A stretch of DNA of 64,000 bases from Canna indica (GCA_034359265.1 CP136894.1:34006501-34070500); one strand, 5' to 3'. Counted from the stretch's first letter, positions 34,115-46,439 are shown. Program-made: numbers and translations. The notes: a model not told the origin generated them from the sequence alone.

Positions 34115-37100
34115 AGAGAAGTAAAGAGTTGAAGTTGACCTTGGATCTTAATGAGAAATCTCTAAGAGGTTGCAACTTCAAATCACCTTGATGCCATAGG
34201 TAAAGTTGGCATCAAAACTATTTAGGTATCATCTCCTATATCCCTTTGCTTTATCTAAGTTGGAGTTATGATACATGCTTAAAATTGATTGATTTTCCCC
34301 GCTCTTAATATATTTCAAAAACATTTTTGATTTTGGATTTCTCTTTCTCTTCGGAGACCTAGGTGGCCTGTAATGGGCCTAAGTAACCTTGCGGTTCTAA
34401 ATCATAGGCACATTGTGTCCTTTCGGTTTTCAACCAATAGGAAGGGTTGGAGATCAAGTTTTTCATTTATTATTTTTTGTGATCTCTTAAAATTCGTTTT
34501 GATATCACTCAATTTTATTTTGAAACGAATTTGAAACCATTTAGCAAAGTGATCTTTGATAATGATTCTTGATGCCTATCTTTGCTTCTTGGTTGAGCTA
34601 GCTTGCTAAGTAGCTATATTTTCACTAAAATATTAGTGTAGCTTACTTGCAAGTTATAAATAATTTAGGAAGGCTAACTAGGAATAAAAAGATTAGTTTG
34701 GCTAAATTCTCATGAATAAGGTATAATCTTGATAGTTTCAAAATCTTAAGTGTTATATCTCAATGTTTAAGTTTAAACTATGTCTCTATACTCATGATTA
34801 GATTTGCATGTTAACACACTTGAATTCTCATGAGTAGGTAGAATATTAGCACTTAGGCAAATTTCATCAAATGAAACTTGCTATTAGAGACATTCTTGTA
34901 AGTCCAAACTAGTTTAACATGATTAGAGATTTTATTCCTCAAATGCTTCATATCTTAGGATCTCTTAGATTCATTTTGATATCATGGTAAAACTTTCTTA
35001 AAAATGAATCTTAACTATCTAGCATAGGTTAAGTTATTTTTAATGAAAACCTTGCATCGGACCTTGCTATTTAGTATGTTAGCTTGCTAGTAGTCATATT
35101 ATTTCGTTATGATACTAATGAAGTCTACTTGCAAGTTAAAAATTTGAAAGGCTATGCTATCTAAAAGAAAATGACAAAGGAAATGAAAAGTTGGGCAAAT
35201 TTTTAAGAAATAAGGTATGAATTTAATTTTGCAACAATTTTTGTAAAATAATTGAATACTCATGCTTAAATGATTTCTCTATGCTCATGATTGATTATGC
35301 ATGATAAATATTTGAATCTTCATGATTGATTATGCATGATAAATATTTGAATCTTCATGATAAATATTTTTGTTAACTTAGCTCAATTTCATGATATCTT
35401 GATTGAATAAAACTTTAACTAGGTTAAAATTCTTTTTTAGAGACTTCATGTTAAGTTAAACTTGGAATGAAATTAAATTTCTAAAAATAAGGTATGAATT
35501 TAACTTTACAAAAATCTTAGTATGATGATTGAATATTAATGCTTTAATGATGTCTCTATATACTCATGATTGATTTTGCATGATAAATGTTTGAATTTTC
35601 ATGAGTAAGAAAAATTTGGATAACTTAGGCAATTTCATGATATCTTGATTGAATGAAACTTGCTCTAGATTAAAACTCATATTAGAGACCTCATTTGAGT
35701 AAACATCAAACAAACATGTTTAGACACACATGATATGACTCTAGGTATTCAATCTTAAAAATTCATGTGTAGATGAAAATGTGATAACTAGATCACATTA
35801 GTGGACTTAAGCTGAAAATATTTGACCTAAGTCAACAAATTGACCTGGATACTTAATTTTAAGTCCAAACTTCATAAACATGTTTAGAAATAGGTATGAC
35901 ATGTTTCCATGCATTTAGAGTGAAAAATTCATATGGATATGGATAAAATGACATAGAGGTTAATTCATGTTTACCTCTCTTTGAACTAGTTGACCCAAGT
36001 CAACAAGTTGACTTAAAGGTCTCATTTATGATCCATATTTGAGAAACATGTTTAGATTTACTCATGTTAAGTATCCATAGGTTTAAATTTAAAAAATCAT
36101 GAGTAAATGTTAAGATTGAAACTTAGCAAGTTTCATAAAAACTAGTTTAGTTTTGAATGAAACCATGCTAGGTTGATATCTTGACTTAAGGACATAATTT
36201 TAATTTCAAACTTGACATATACTATTTGCATGACCATTATGTGGTGTCATAAAAGTTTGAATGGAAACTAAGCATTCTTTGAAGATAACTGAAAAATTAT
36301 GAAATTGTCATTTGTTCAACAATTGGTATCACCAATTTCAGTTATTTTTAGGAAAATATAGAAAAATCCTTTTTAGATGATTCTTGAAACTACACATTCA
36401 CTGAAAAATCTAGTTTTATCAGAAAAAATTTCAAAAAGTTTCATCAAGAATCGGATTTAAAGTGAATATTTGAAGTTAGATTTCAAAACACAAAGTATCA
36501 TCATTCTTGAAACATCAATCTTTCCGATACTTTGATTTTTCTTCGAAAACTTCATATAGAAACTCATGTACACCATTTGGATTCTATTTCTAATATCATT
36601 CACATAATTTCTTGACTAAAATCATTTCTAGAAATGATTTTGATATGTTGGATGATAGCTAGGATCCATTTGTTTGTTTGAAAGCAATGTAGGATGCAAA
36701 ATGAACTTAGAAAATTCATTTTGAGTTCAAACTTGATACATTCATCTCAATGACCATTCAATAATTGGTATCAACAATTTTCGTCCAAACAAATTGGTTT
36801 CACTTTGTTTTAGATCTAAAAGTTTGATTTATGAAAACTTAAGGTGTAGGTTGACCTAAGTCAACAAACTTAATTCATGTTTGATGTCTTAAGCCCAAAC
36901 TTAATTCATAGACTTACATTATGCCATGTCAGGTGTAGATCTAAAGCCCAAACTTAATTCATAGACTTACATTATGTCATGTTTAATGTCTAGATGCCTA
37001 AATATGAGAAAACATGAGTAGATAGAAAAATTGAGACTTACCATTTTCATAGTTTTCATGCTTATTTTAAATGAAACCATGTGCTAAGTTTATATTTGGA

Positions 37101-37309
37101 TCAAATGATTTCATTTTCATTTCAAACTTCTAAAACATGCTTATGTCAAATGAAACCATGCTAAGCTAAACATTTGTTTTCCATCCCTTGGTTGAGATTT
37201 TCATGTTTCATGAAAAATCTTTAGAGTCTCAACTTCATGAAAAAATACTTGTCTTTCATCCCTTTGATTAGATTGCCCTTTTTATTGCCCTTTTTGATTG
37301 ATGTCAAAA
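34115..37309 (+). other. Noncoding internal region of element D
   Basis: AT-rich, no convincing frame. It holds the conserved hairpin block (34344-34486), a 33-bp tandem duplication near 35289-35355 (GATTATGCATGATAAATATT repeated) and a 64-bp duplication near 36890-36985. Long stretches match the AT-rich parts of A and E. Confidence 0.7.
34344..34486 (+). other. Conserved post-gag noncoding block, copy in D
   Basis: Hairpin 1 is reduced to 4 bp (TTTCTC-TTCG-GAGACC). The downstream stem is GAGATCA (34450-34456) with TGATCTC (34480-34486); its seventh pair is A-T here but T-A in A, F and H. Confidence 0.65.
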
Positions 37310-37537
37310 GGGGGAGAAATGTGTAGTCTAAAGGAGGAGAAATGTATAGTTAAAATAGGGAGAAACAGATAGGTAAAGGGGAGGAAAATATAGGAAATAC
37401 ATGCTTATAGATAGGGGGAGTTTATTCTTATAGATATGCATGTTGATAGGGGGAGAAATCCCTTAGCTGATATCCTTCTATGCCTTAAATGATTATATTT
37501 TCTTAAGGATGTTTGTCATCATCAAAAAGGGGGAGAT
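37310..37537 (+). promoter_or_regulatory. Multiple polypurine tracts of element D
   Basis: Seven purine tracts of the AAAAGGGGGAGA type (near 37306, 37330, 37355, 37377, 37413, 37447 and 37524) precede the LTR. The last, AAAAAGGGGGAGAT, touches it. Confidence 0.85.
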
Positions 37538-38522
37538 TGTTGGCTTTAGATTTTCAACCTTATCCTTAACAAACATGGGACTAATGATTTCATTGAGAAT
37601 ATCTTTCAGGTTCCATATCAATTAGCATTTGATGTCCTCGATCAGAAAAATTGGAGAAATCGGACATCAAAAGGACATTGATCGTCGCGGAAACTTCTCG
37701 AAGAGCGACGCGTGCGCCAAAGTCACATTGGACGGGCTTAAAGTTCACATGAGAGCTCTCCAAGATGATGCACGTTGAAAGCTGGAACCCAGAGACGAAG
37801 CGCGGAAGAAATTGGCTGAAAAATAAACTCAGCCTAAGTTCGGTCGACCGGTCGGTCGACCGAATAGGGTAAGAAATGGGCAGTAGCCCTAGCGGTCGAC
37901 CGATCGGTCGACCGGACTGAGGCTAGCTGTAGACGTAGCTCACGTTGGTCGACCGAACGGTCGACCAAAAATGAAATCGCAAGTTTCTTGCGTCGGGCGG
38001 TCGACTGACCAAAGCCCATAATGGGCAGTAGCTTGGTGATTGACCAGTCGGTCGATTGACCTGCGTATAAGCCAAAGACGCAAGATCGTGTCAGTCGACC
38101 GACGGGTCGACCAGATGGTGGATCATAAAATTTGCGTCTGGGCGGTCGACCCATCGGTCGACCGACCACAGGGAGTATTACAGCGGTCGAAGGACCAGTC
38201 AGTTTAGGTCGAGAGTGCATCTTTTCAGTGAAAAGTCCTCTGTGTAAGGGAAACATAAATTAATATAGTAAAACTAGTTTGGAAATCCTAAGCGGGGTGC
38301 TTAGGTAGTGGAGTAGGCATTGGGGCCCAACCGCTGTAAATTATTGTGTTTGCATTGATTGATTTTTTTTTCTTCGATTGCTTAATCATTTATCGCTTCC
38401 GCATCCAATCGTTATATTGCAAATTGCCTAAACAAATTAAGTAAATGATTAAATCATGATTTAGGCTAAGTATTTAGTAAACACACTATTTGCCCCCCTC
38501 TAGTGTCACCATTTCGCCAACA
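37538..38522 (+). repeat. Right LTR of element D, internally deleted
   Basis: 985 bp, TGTTGGCTTTAG to TTTCGCCAACA. A segment of about 535 bp corresponding to 31713-32248 of the left LTR, including the TATA box, is missing at about 38198. It also has an extra palindrome unit (37915-37967) absent from the left LTR. Confidence 0.9.
37838..38170. repeat. GTCGAC palindrome array in the right LTR of D
   Basis: Best-preserved array. 37893-37914 is a perfect 22-nt palindrome, CGGTCGACCGA followed by its mirror complement. Further dyads occur near 37841, 37948, 38044, 38095 and 38140. Confidence 0.9.
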
Positions 38523-39279
38523 TAGCTATCCTTACCCCAGACGGTGTCCGAAGACTAGTGGACCATCCTAGTCGACAACCCGAGATTGTTTGCTTACATC
38601 CTGAGATGATGTAGCCGATGGCCTGTATGATACTACGTGATATGGTACGGAAGGGTTGTAGCCGAAATATTTATTCCATAAGCAGGCCCAAGGGCCGGAT
38701 GCCGGAGGCTTGATAGGCCGAGATGGTAGGTTATCATATTCAGTTGTACAGATTGACCCATTGGGGGTCGGTAGTCGCATTAGAAGTATTTTACCTCCTT
38801 GTACATTCATTTTGTTGCCTTATATGATATATGCATGACTGAGGCTTATGTGGAGGTTCACTAGAGCCACTCACAGAGTCCCAAGTGGACTCACAGTTTA
38901 TTTTTTATTTTTGCAGAGCATGAGCAGTGACTTAGCTTGTCGACATGGTGCTGGTGGGCGGGAGGTGGTGCCATATCTCGTAGCGGCGTCCATGAGTCTT
39001 AGACCAGTATCTAGTAGTGTTTGTTTTGTTTATGCACTAACAGTCGTATTTGAAAAAGAGTTGTAAAACTTGTTACTTGAACGTTCAGTTATTTTGATGT
39101 TGGTGTTCTTACTTGTTTTGGAAAACATAAAATTTGTGACTTTGAAAACTTTTAATAATGTGTGTTGAAATTTTTTTTATCCGATATGTCTTGGCTTTCT
39201 TTGTGTTAGTGTAGACAGTAGGCTACAGGGCAGGATGTAGGCCCTGGCCGGTCACACTACCCTCAGTTGGGGTGTGACA

Positions 39280-39524
39280 TCGACCGACGGGTAAACTTCC
39301 AGATGCAATTCCTGCGTTCCACAATCTGGTCGATCGATCGGTTGACCGATGTGTCCTCTGTCGCATTTTGGCCTTTGTCAGTCAACCGAAGTAGCCTTTC
39401 ACGACTTCTTCCCTATCTTCGGTCGACCGACAGGTCGACCAAATGGCTACTACCATTTTTTCGCAACATTCGGTCGATAGTCCGGTCGACCGACAAGGCT
39501 ACTGCCATTTATCTAACACTATTC
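39280..39524 (-). repeat. LTR G of the gag-only family, part 2
   Basis: Continuation of LTR G right of S3, with further GTCGAC dyads (39340-39500). It stops inside the array, where gypsy-1 begins, so the 5' end of LTR G is lost. Confidence 0.75.
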
Positions 39525-39526
39525 TG

Positions 39527-40861
39527 AGTTCGGCCGATGTCATCCTGTAAGGGGGAATAGAAATTGGTTTCACCTCAGGCTGCAAATCAATGCAAAAATC
39601 GACCTCCCTTATGGGTGGCAACCCTGGCAATTCCTCGGGAAACACATCAGGGAATTCACAGACCACGAGGGTTCCGCTGACATGCTTTGCTTCACCCCCT
39701 TCCTCCTCGGCCACAGATACAAAGGCCAAGAAAGGTTGGTAGCCGCCCCTAAGCAATTTGTGAGCCTTTAGGGCTGAGATGACCCCTATCGGCTTGCTAC
39801 CTCCCTCTTCTTGGAAGATGAATTGCGGCAGCCCAAGCTTATTAAACATCACTGCTTTGGCTCTACAGTCCAACATTACGAAAAGCTAATGCCAGCCAAT
39901 CCATGCCAAGGATGACGTCAAGCTCAAGAGTGGGTAGGAGTGTCAAATCCGCACTCAACACATGGCCGCATATGAGCACTTCACACCCTTGATAAATTGA
40001 GGTTGCTAAGATTGCATCGCCCGTAGGCGTTGATACCATTAGTGGCCCATCAAGCATAGAGGGTGCCATTGGCAGCTTTGCAGCAAATATGGCAGACACA
40101 AATGAGTGCGTGGCACCCGGATCAAATAATACATACGCAGCATACGAACATACTAAAATAGTATATGTCACCACTGCTTTGGAAGCCTCTGCCCCATCAC
40201 GGTTCATAGCATATACCCGCGCAGGCGGTCTCTCTGAACAACTGGTCTGCGGCCCCTTATTCCGAGTCTGCCCTCTCGGTGCTACTGACCCAACTAACAT
40301 AGATGCTTTACCCCTTGACTGCTCAGGCTTCTGACCAGTTCCCTCAGGGCAGTCCTTCTTGAAATGTCCGACACGACCGCACTTGAAGCAAGCATTAGTG
40401 CGGTTAAGGCAGGACCCCCAATTCCTCTGACTGCAGCTACCACACTGCGGCGCCTCAGATCTCTGAGAACCACCTCCTAACACTGCCGGCCTCACTGACC
40501 CGGTCCCTGGGCCACCATGGCCTCGGTTGCCATTCTGCCCCCGACTTTGCTGTGGGCATTGCCCCCTCGGAGTACCAAGGTCGACTACCAGAACCATGTG
40601 ATCGGAACTTCTTCTTAGCTGGCCCGTCATTTCTCTCGAACGGCACCAAAGCTTCTTTCTGCAGGGCTTCATCCACTACCCGAACCAATGTCGATTCCTC
40701 GGTGTAATGAATAAGCTTGCCAATTTGTGGCCTCAATCCTGCCACGAACCTCTTGACCCTGGCGGTCTCAGTCACCACTAGGGTGGGATGGTACTTGGAG
40801 ACACGATTAAACTCCATCTCATGGTACCGTGCCCGCTTATCACGAACACTCATTAATACAT
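39527..40861 (-). pseudogene. Gypsy-1 gag-protease, truncated at both ends
   Basis: Gag begins abruptly near 40853 (RDKRARYHEMEFNRVS), lacking the usual N-terminal two thirds. The zinc knuckle is CFKCGRVGHFKKDC (near 40340-40390). After a frameshift near 40500-40670 comes a retropepsin with LFDPGATHSF (the usual Ser is Pro next to the catalytic Asp) and the VILGMDWLA flap-side motif. The frame breaks near 39870 and continues as the linker CEFPDVFPEELPGLPP and IPPYRM, the entry to RT. A protein would be a Gag-Pro stub. Confidence 0.85.
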
Positions 40862-41562
40862 GACATGTTCATGAATGCCAAAATCACTCGGCCCATGCCG
40901 ACCCCATAGAAAACAGTACATTCATACGACCCAACCCGGCCCAAATCTAGGAATCATACAAGTCGGTCGCTAAAATCTATGTAGTGAGCCTTCTACTTGG
41001 GCCCTCTCTGGTTGGGTATAGCCCACCCAACCAAATCCACTCGGGTCTAAAGTTAGTGTGGCTCCCCTTGGGTCTAACATCAGCGTGGCTCACTCACGCA
41101 GTATCAAGACCCAAAATCCACTCGCCGAGTCGGGACCAACCTGCCAAGTCGGTACGCTTCTCGGCTCGGCCATCGCTCATCCACAAGCACAACCACAATC
41201 AATATCCATGAACAATACGCACAAGTACATAAATAATATTTTCTACCGACAATCGGGGTATGCGTCTACGTGCCCCAACTCGACCCTCTCTTGGGTCTAA
41301 CCTCTTGGCTTTATGTTTCATCACCCAATTTACTGCCACTGCCGCTCAGTGCAGCATTGGGAGCCTCCATTACACTATCACAGAAAAGAAAAATTTCCTG
41401 TCACATAATAAATTTTTGACATAAGCTTTGAAAAGTTACTAACCGCATGGTGCGCTGAGTGCAGGAGTGGTCGTTCAATCTCGTAGCATAACTATACCGT
41501 ATGTCGGCACGCTAGCATATGGCTCATACGGTACCCAACACTGAGTCATAGACAAGACCTAA
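40862..41562 (-). other. Gypsy-1 untranslated leader
   Basis: 700 bp between primer binding site and the remaining gag with no coding match. It contains repeated GGGTCTAA/CTCGGC-like stretches. The gag 5' part is presumably deleted here. Confidence 0.55.
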
Positions 41563-41580
41563 CCTAGTGCTCTGACACCA
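41563..41580 (-). promoter_or_regulatory. Primer binding site of gypsy-1
   Basis: Minus-strand TGGTGTCAGAGCACTAGG, 4 bp from the LTR end, one mismatch from the initiator tRNA-Met complement over 12 bases. Confidence 0.75.
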
Positions 41581-41584
41581 ACTT

Positions 41585-41784
41585 TGTCACACCCCGACTG
41601 AGGGTAGTGTGACCGGCCAGGGCCCACATCCTGCCCTGTAGCCTACTGTCTACACTGACATCAAGAAATCAAAATATATCGACTGAAAGAAACTTAATAT
41701 ACTTTTTAAAAAGTTTGTAAGTCACAATGTATAAGTTTTTCAAAAGAAGAAGAAACATCAACATCAAATCAAAATGGTCCAAAA
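41585..41784 (-). repeat. Gypsy-1 LTR remnant
   Basis: Minus-strand LTR end GGGGTGTGACA at 41585. It matches 43927-44130 of gypsy-2's LTR for about 200 bp and then switches to element H sequence. Confidence 0.85.
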
Positions 41785-42736
41785 TGAGATCTCTAATAAG
41801 AAATTTCAAACTACTCCAAATTCATGCAATATTAATATCATGAACTTGCCTAGTTACCCATGAAATTGCCTACTCATGAAAATTCAAACATTTATCATGC
41901 AAAATCAATCATGAGTATATAGAGACGTCATTAAAGCATGAATATTCAAGAATTATATTAAGATTTTACAAAAAAATGAATTCATACCTCTTTCAATAGA
42001 ATTTTGCAAAACTTGTCATTTACTTTTCACTTTTCTTCATGATAACATAGCTTTCCAGTGTTTACCGCTTTCTTAACTAGCAAGTAGGCTTCATTAGTAT
42101 CATAATGAAATTATATACCAACTAGCAAGCTAACATACAAAATAGCAAAGGTTTAATGCACATTTTCATTTAAAACTCTTAACCTATGCTAAATAGTAGA
42201 GATTCATTTTAATGAATTGACATGATATCAAAATGAATCAAAGAGATCTTAAGATATGAAATATTTGAGAAATAAGATCTCTAAACATGTTTAACTGGTT
42301 TGGACTTAAGATGAATGTCTCTAATAGTGAATATCAACCTAGAGCAAGTTTCATTCAATGAAATTTGCCTAAGTACTAAAATCCTACCTACTCATGAGAA
42401 TTCAAGGGTTTTGACATGCAATTCTAATCATGAGTATTGAGACATCATTTGGGCTTAAACATTGAGGTATAACACTAAGATTTTGAATTTATCGAAGTTA
42501 TACCTTATTCATGATGATTTAGCCAAACTAATCTTTTTCATTATAATTAGCCTTCCTAAAATACTCATAACTTGCAAATAAGCTACACTAATATTTTAGT
42601 GAAAATATAGCTACTTAGCAAGCTAACCAAACCAAAAAGCAAAGAGAAGAATCAAATATCATTATAAAAATTCACTTTGCTAAATAGCTTGAAATCCGTT
42701 TTAAATAGAGTTATCATGAATCTAGAACGAATTAAG

Positions 42737-42885
42737 AGATCTCAAAATATAAAATGTTTGAAAAATAAGATCTCCAACCCTTCCAATTGGTTGAAAACCG
42801 AAAGGCCACAATTAGCCTACGATTTAGAACCGCAAGGTCACTTAAGCCCATTACAGGCCACATAGGTCTCCGAAGAGACCGGGAA
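42737..42885 (-). other. Conserved post-gag noncoding block, copy in H
   Basis: Perfect hairpin GGTCTC-TTCG-GAGACC (42865-42880), then the mini-hairpins. The downstream stem GGAGATCT with GAGATCTC is at 42777-42770 and 42744-42737 (minus strand). Confidence 0.7.
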
Positions 42886-43109
42886 ATCAAAAGTCAAAAG
42901 CACTTTTGAAACTTATCGAGAGTGAAAAATCTACTAATATTAAGCATATATCAAACTCCAACTCTAATTTAAACAAGAGGTATAGGAGATGATACCAAAT
43001 TAACTAGATGCCATTTTTTCATACCGAAGGCATCCATACGATGCGAAGTTGCAACTTGTATTTGGTGAAGCTTTAAGTCTTCATGCAACTCCCACCAACC
43101 ATCATCAAC

Positions 43110-43926
43110 TCATCCTTGTGTGGTTGCTTCCCCTACAAGAGAAGATGAGATCTTTGGTACCCAAATAGCTTTGGGTCCTTGGGGGTGAGTTGGCCTAGGA
43201 ATCCAAAGTGTCTTAGCAACACTTGGATTTCTTTTAAATGCACAATCATGAATAGCATGGCCATATATACCACAACAAAAACAATTTCCATGAAACTTTT
43301 TCTTTTCATTTTTAACATGGACATGAGATTTAATGTTAGAATGCTTGATATAAGAAGGATGATGGACATGAGCATTCTTAAGTGAAACATTCTTCTTTCG
43401 AACATTAGGTTTAAATGTGGAATGCCTAATATGAGAATGATGATGAACATTGGCATGAGATGAAGCATTCATGGATTTTTTCTAGTGTTCTTAGGAGATG
43501 AAGCATTTTTTAATTCATTTACTTTCTTATTCAAGAAAGTAATCTCACCTTTCAATTCATTCATGGATTTATGCAATGCATGTAATTGAGATTTTAACAT
43601 GCAATTCTCATTTTCTAGATTGTTATTTTTAAGCTTTAAATACTTAAGCTCAAGTTCTACATTATCATGGCATGAATCAAATGACCTAGATTTCAATTTT
43701 TCATTTTCTAGTTTGGATTCATGCAAATGAGAATTAATCATCACATTTTCCTTTTTCAACCTTTTATTTTCCTTATCTTTTCTAACAAGCAAGGCATACA
43801 TTTTTTGACATTCATCAACTAGTTCTTAATATGGCATATTGAATGAACTAGAAGAGTTCGTACTAACATTATCATTATTATGACTAGAAGGGAACGAGTG
43901 TACCTCATCATTGGTACTCATGAGAC
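43110..43926 (-). pseudogene. gag of element H, 5' part removed by gypsy-2
   Basis: From 43926 downward: the Ser-rich linker (NDEVHSF, then DNVSTNSSSS), an in-frame stop near 43827, a coiled coil (43801-43500; LLVRKDKENKRLKKEN), and a frameshift near 43470. A His-rich stretch and knuckle 2 (CFCCGIYGHAIHDC near 43240-43285) follow, then the Trp-Ile-Pro tail ending in TTQG at 43110. Knuckle 1 and the N-terminal domain are missing. It is closest in wording to the gag of E and D. Confidence 0.85.
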
Positions 43927-46419
43927 TGTCACACCCCAACTGAGGGTAGTGTGACTCGCCAGGGCCTACATCCTGCCCTGTAGCCAACTTTCTACACTAA
44001 CATCAAGAAAACCATAACATATCGACTAAAAGAAAACTCAACATACTTTATAGAAGTTTGGAAGTCACAATATATAAGTTTTTCAAAACAAGTAGAAACA
44101 TCAACATCAAAACCGAATAGTCAAATATCAAGTTTTACAATTCTTTTCAATTACAACCATCAGTGCAGAAAACAAACCAACATAACTAGGCACTAGTCTA
44201 AGACTCATGGACGTCGCTACGAGATATGGCACCGCCTCCGCCCTCCAACTGCACTAATAGAAATAAATTGTGAGTCCACTTGGGACTCGGTGAGTGGATC
44301 AAATGAACCTCCACATAAGCCTCGGCCATGCATATATATCATATAAGGCAATAAAGGAATGTACAATGAGGTAAAATTTATTTCTAATGCGATTACAGAC
44401 CCTCAACGGATCCATCAACATCAACTGTACATGATAACCTGCTACCTCAACTTATCAAGCCTTCGGCATTCGGCCCTCGGGCCTTCTCATCGAATCATAT
44501 CCCGGCTACCGTCGTCCCTACCATATTAGGTAGTATCATACTGGCCATCGGCCACATCATCTCAAGATGCAAGAAAACAATCCCGGACCGTCGACTAGGA
44601 TGGTCCACTAGTCTTCGGACACCGTCTGGGGTAAGGATAGCTAGTCCCACCCAACTGGGGTCTGGCACCTAGCGGGCCCGCTGGCGCACCTCTATCCCAA
44701 CTGGCCGAGCTGGGCATTGGTCATCTCTGACCTCCTCGCCCCTCGGCGGACCATCTCAAGCACATTACACAATCAATATCCTAGGGTTTCCATATATACA
44801 CACATCGGGCCTTTGCCCGTATCTGGCCTATGTCCGACTACCGGGTCAATAGTTTATGCATTGATCATCGTCTCATAGAAGTTTCCAAAAGTATACAAGC
44901 ATACATAGAAGTGTTATCGTCTCATAACTAAGTTTTCATAAATGTGCTATGATCATCTAGTGACGCCTTACATGTTGCCTATCCTCCTACACTGTCTTAG
45001 GTGAGAATTTCCATGAATCGACCTTGGAATACCATCCCAGAACATTTAGGGCAGCATGTATAATCCAAAGAAAAATGTGCAAATATTGTAATATTCATCA
45101 TATATGACCATAATGTTTATACATAACAAATCTTATACTAGCTTAAGAATATTAGCACAATAAGGAGCAGCTATCTAGCATGGCAAGGTAGGTAATGAAT
45201 TTAAATAACATGTATGAAATACAAAACATGGTAACAATGTCAACATCCAAAGTTTAAGGATCTAATGCTAAGTATGGTTACAAAACTAGCATTTCTACAG
45301 TTCAAAATCAATTAAGCTACTTGCTAAGTTTGGTGTTCTTCTTAAGTATTGTCATATCTTTATGTGTGATCCTTAAAATCATGAAATTTCCATCTAAAGC
45401 AAGTCTCTCCTCCTCTCCCTAACCTTGGCCGAACCATGAGCAAGGAGGACCTTGTTCGGCCAAAGTCCTTGGGGTAGGAAAAGAGGGAGGAGACTCTGGC
45501 TATACCCTTACCTCTTCAATTCCGCATACAATTTAAATACCAATAAACTACTTAATCTTCCCCTCACCCTTGGATGAACCCTCTTCATGAGTTGTAGGGT
45601 TCATTCGGCCACTTCAAGGGAATTTAGAGAGGGCACACTTCATAACACGCGAGATGTTCAAAGGAACTACATCAAAACAGCGATATAAGGTCATCTAAGG
45701 GCCTTCTTGCCGTCAAGGGAATCGGGAAAATTTTTGGCATGACCTTTCCCCTTTTCGCATGACTCGGGAGCCCCAAGAACATGCAAATGGATGATTAAAA
45801 TAGTGAGATCCGACAAGAAACTTCATAAAACAGTGAACACATGTTGTTGAAATAATGGATTGTTGGAAAAATTGCGAGAACTCAACCTATCATCTAGGGT
45901 TCGGCCACCTGCCCCCCCCCAACCCTTTTAAACATTAACCACTTACCTAGATCACCAAGAAACAAGGATCGGGTGACGATGACTTGAGATTTTCCGGAGA
46001 CAACGCGAGTTTCGGATCGATCCAAGCCCCCAATCCTCCTCCTAGCTCCTTCTCCTCTTCTCCCTTGCGGCCTTATGTGACTCAATGGGTGAGTCGCACG
46101 GCTGCCATAAGGGGGATTTTATCCCCTCAACCATCTTTCCAAAGATGGCCTCAAGGCTCACTTAAGTCATACCCAGAACTCGACCTAAATCCAAACTCGA
46201 CTTGGGTTCCGACTCAACCCATAACATGACTCGAGTTAACTCAATTTAAGGTATGATTTCATAAAAGGAAAGTTAATTACCCAAGTAGACTTCATGATCC
46301 ATTAGCCAAGTCATGTCTTTTCACTCGAGGTGATCCTGAGGCTCGACTCGACTACCCTCGGGTTCGATGCGCTACACCAAAATAGATTTTTATATTAGGA
46401 AACTTTTCCGGGTCTTACA
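43927..46419 (-). repeat. 3' LTR of gypsy-2
   Basis: 2,493 bp; minus strand TGTAAGACCCGG to GGGGTGTGACA. It shows an intron-like donor CTAG-GTAAGT (donor GT at 45946-45945, minus strand). The matching acceptor zone near 44250 is partly deleted. Confidence 0.9.
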
Positions 46420-46434
46420 ACCTTCCCCCCTTAA
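46420..46434 (-). promoter_or_regulatory. Polypurine tract of gypsy-2
   Basis: Minus-strand AAGGGGGGAAGGT immediately before the LTR, the expected plus-strand primer. Confidence 0.85.
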
Positions 46435-46439
46435 GGGAA

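Larger units (their letters stand above)
31074..38522 (+). mobile_element. Gag-only LTR element D (Sirevirus-like), complete
   Basis: 7,449 bp with two LTRs (31074-32565; 37538-38522), primer binding site, gag, noncoding region and polypurine tracts. Target duplication TAGTT/TAGCT (31069-31073 and 38523-38527); the right copy matches other gypsy LTRs at this site, so the left has one substitution. It is nested in S3, which is nested in LTR G. Confidence 0.95.
29281..39279 (+). mobile_element. Gypsy solo LTR S3, split by element D
   Basis: Starts TGTAAGACCC at 29281 and ends GGTGTGACA at 39279, with TCGAC on both sides (29276-29280 and 39280-39284). Its own sequence is 29281-31073 plus 38523-39279, about 2.55 kb; the middle is element D. 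A run of 15 G lies at 29663-29677. Intron-like donor CTAG-GTGAGT (GT at 29760) and acceptor TTTTGCAG (38916) now flank element D as well. Confidence 0.9.
39525..41784 (-). mobile_element. Gypsy-1: truncated Ty3/gypsy element
   Basis: Read on the minus strand: 200 bp of the LTR end (41784-41585), primer binding site, an untranslated leader, gag, protease and the protease-RT linker, then a break at 39525. RT, RNase H and integrase are absent. Same family as gypsy-2. Confidence 0.85.
41785..43926 (-). mobile_element. Gag-only LTR element H, internal fragment
   Basis: Reverse-oriented piece with the C-terminal two thirds of gag (43926-43110) and post-gag noncoding sequence (43109-41785). Gypsy-2's LTR starts at 43927 inside gag with left flank GAGAC. 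H's own LTRs are not present. Confidence 0.85.
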
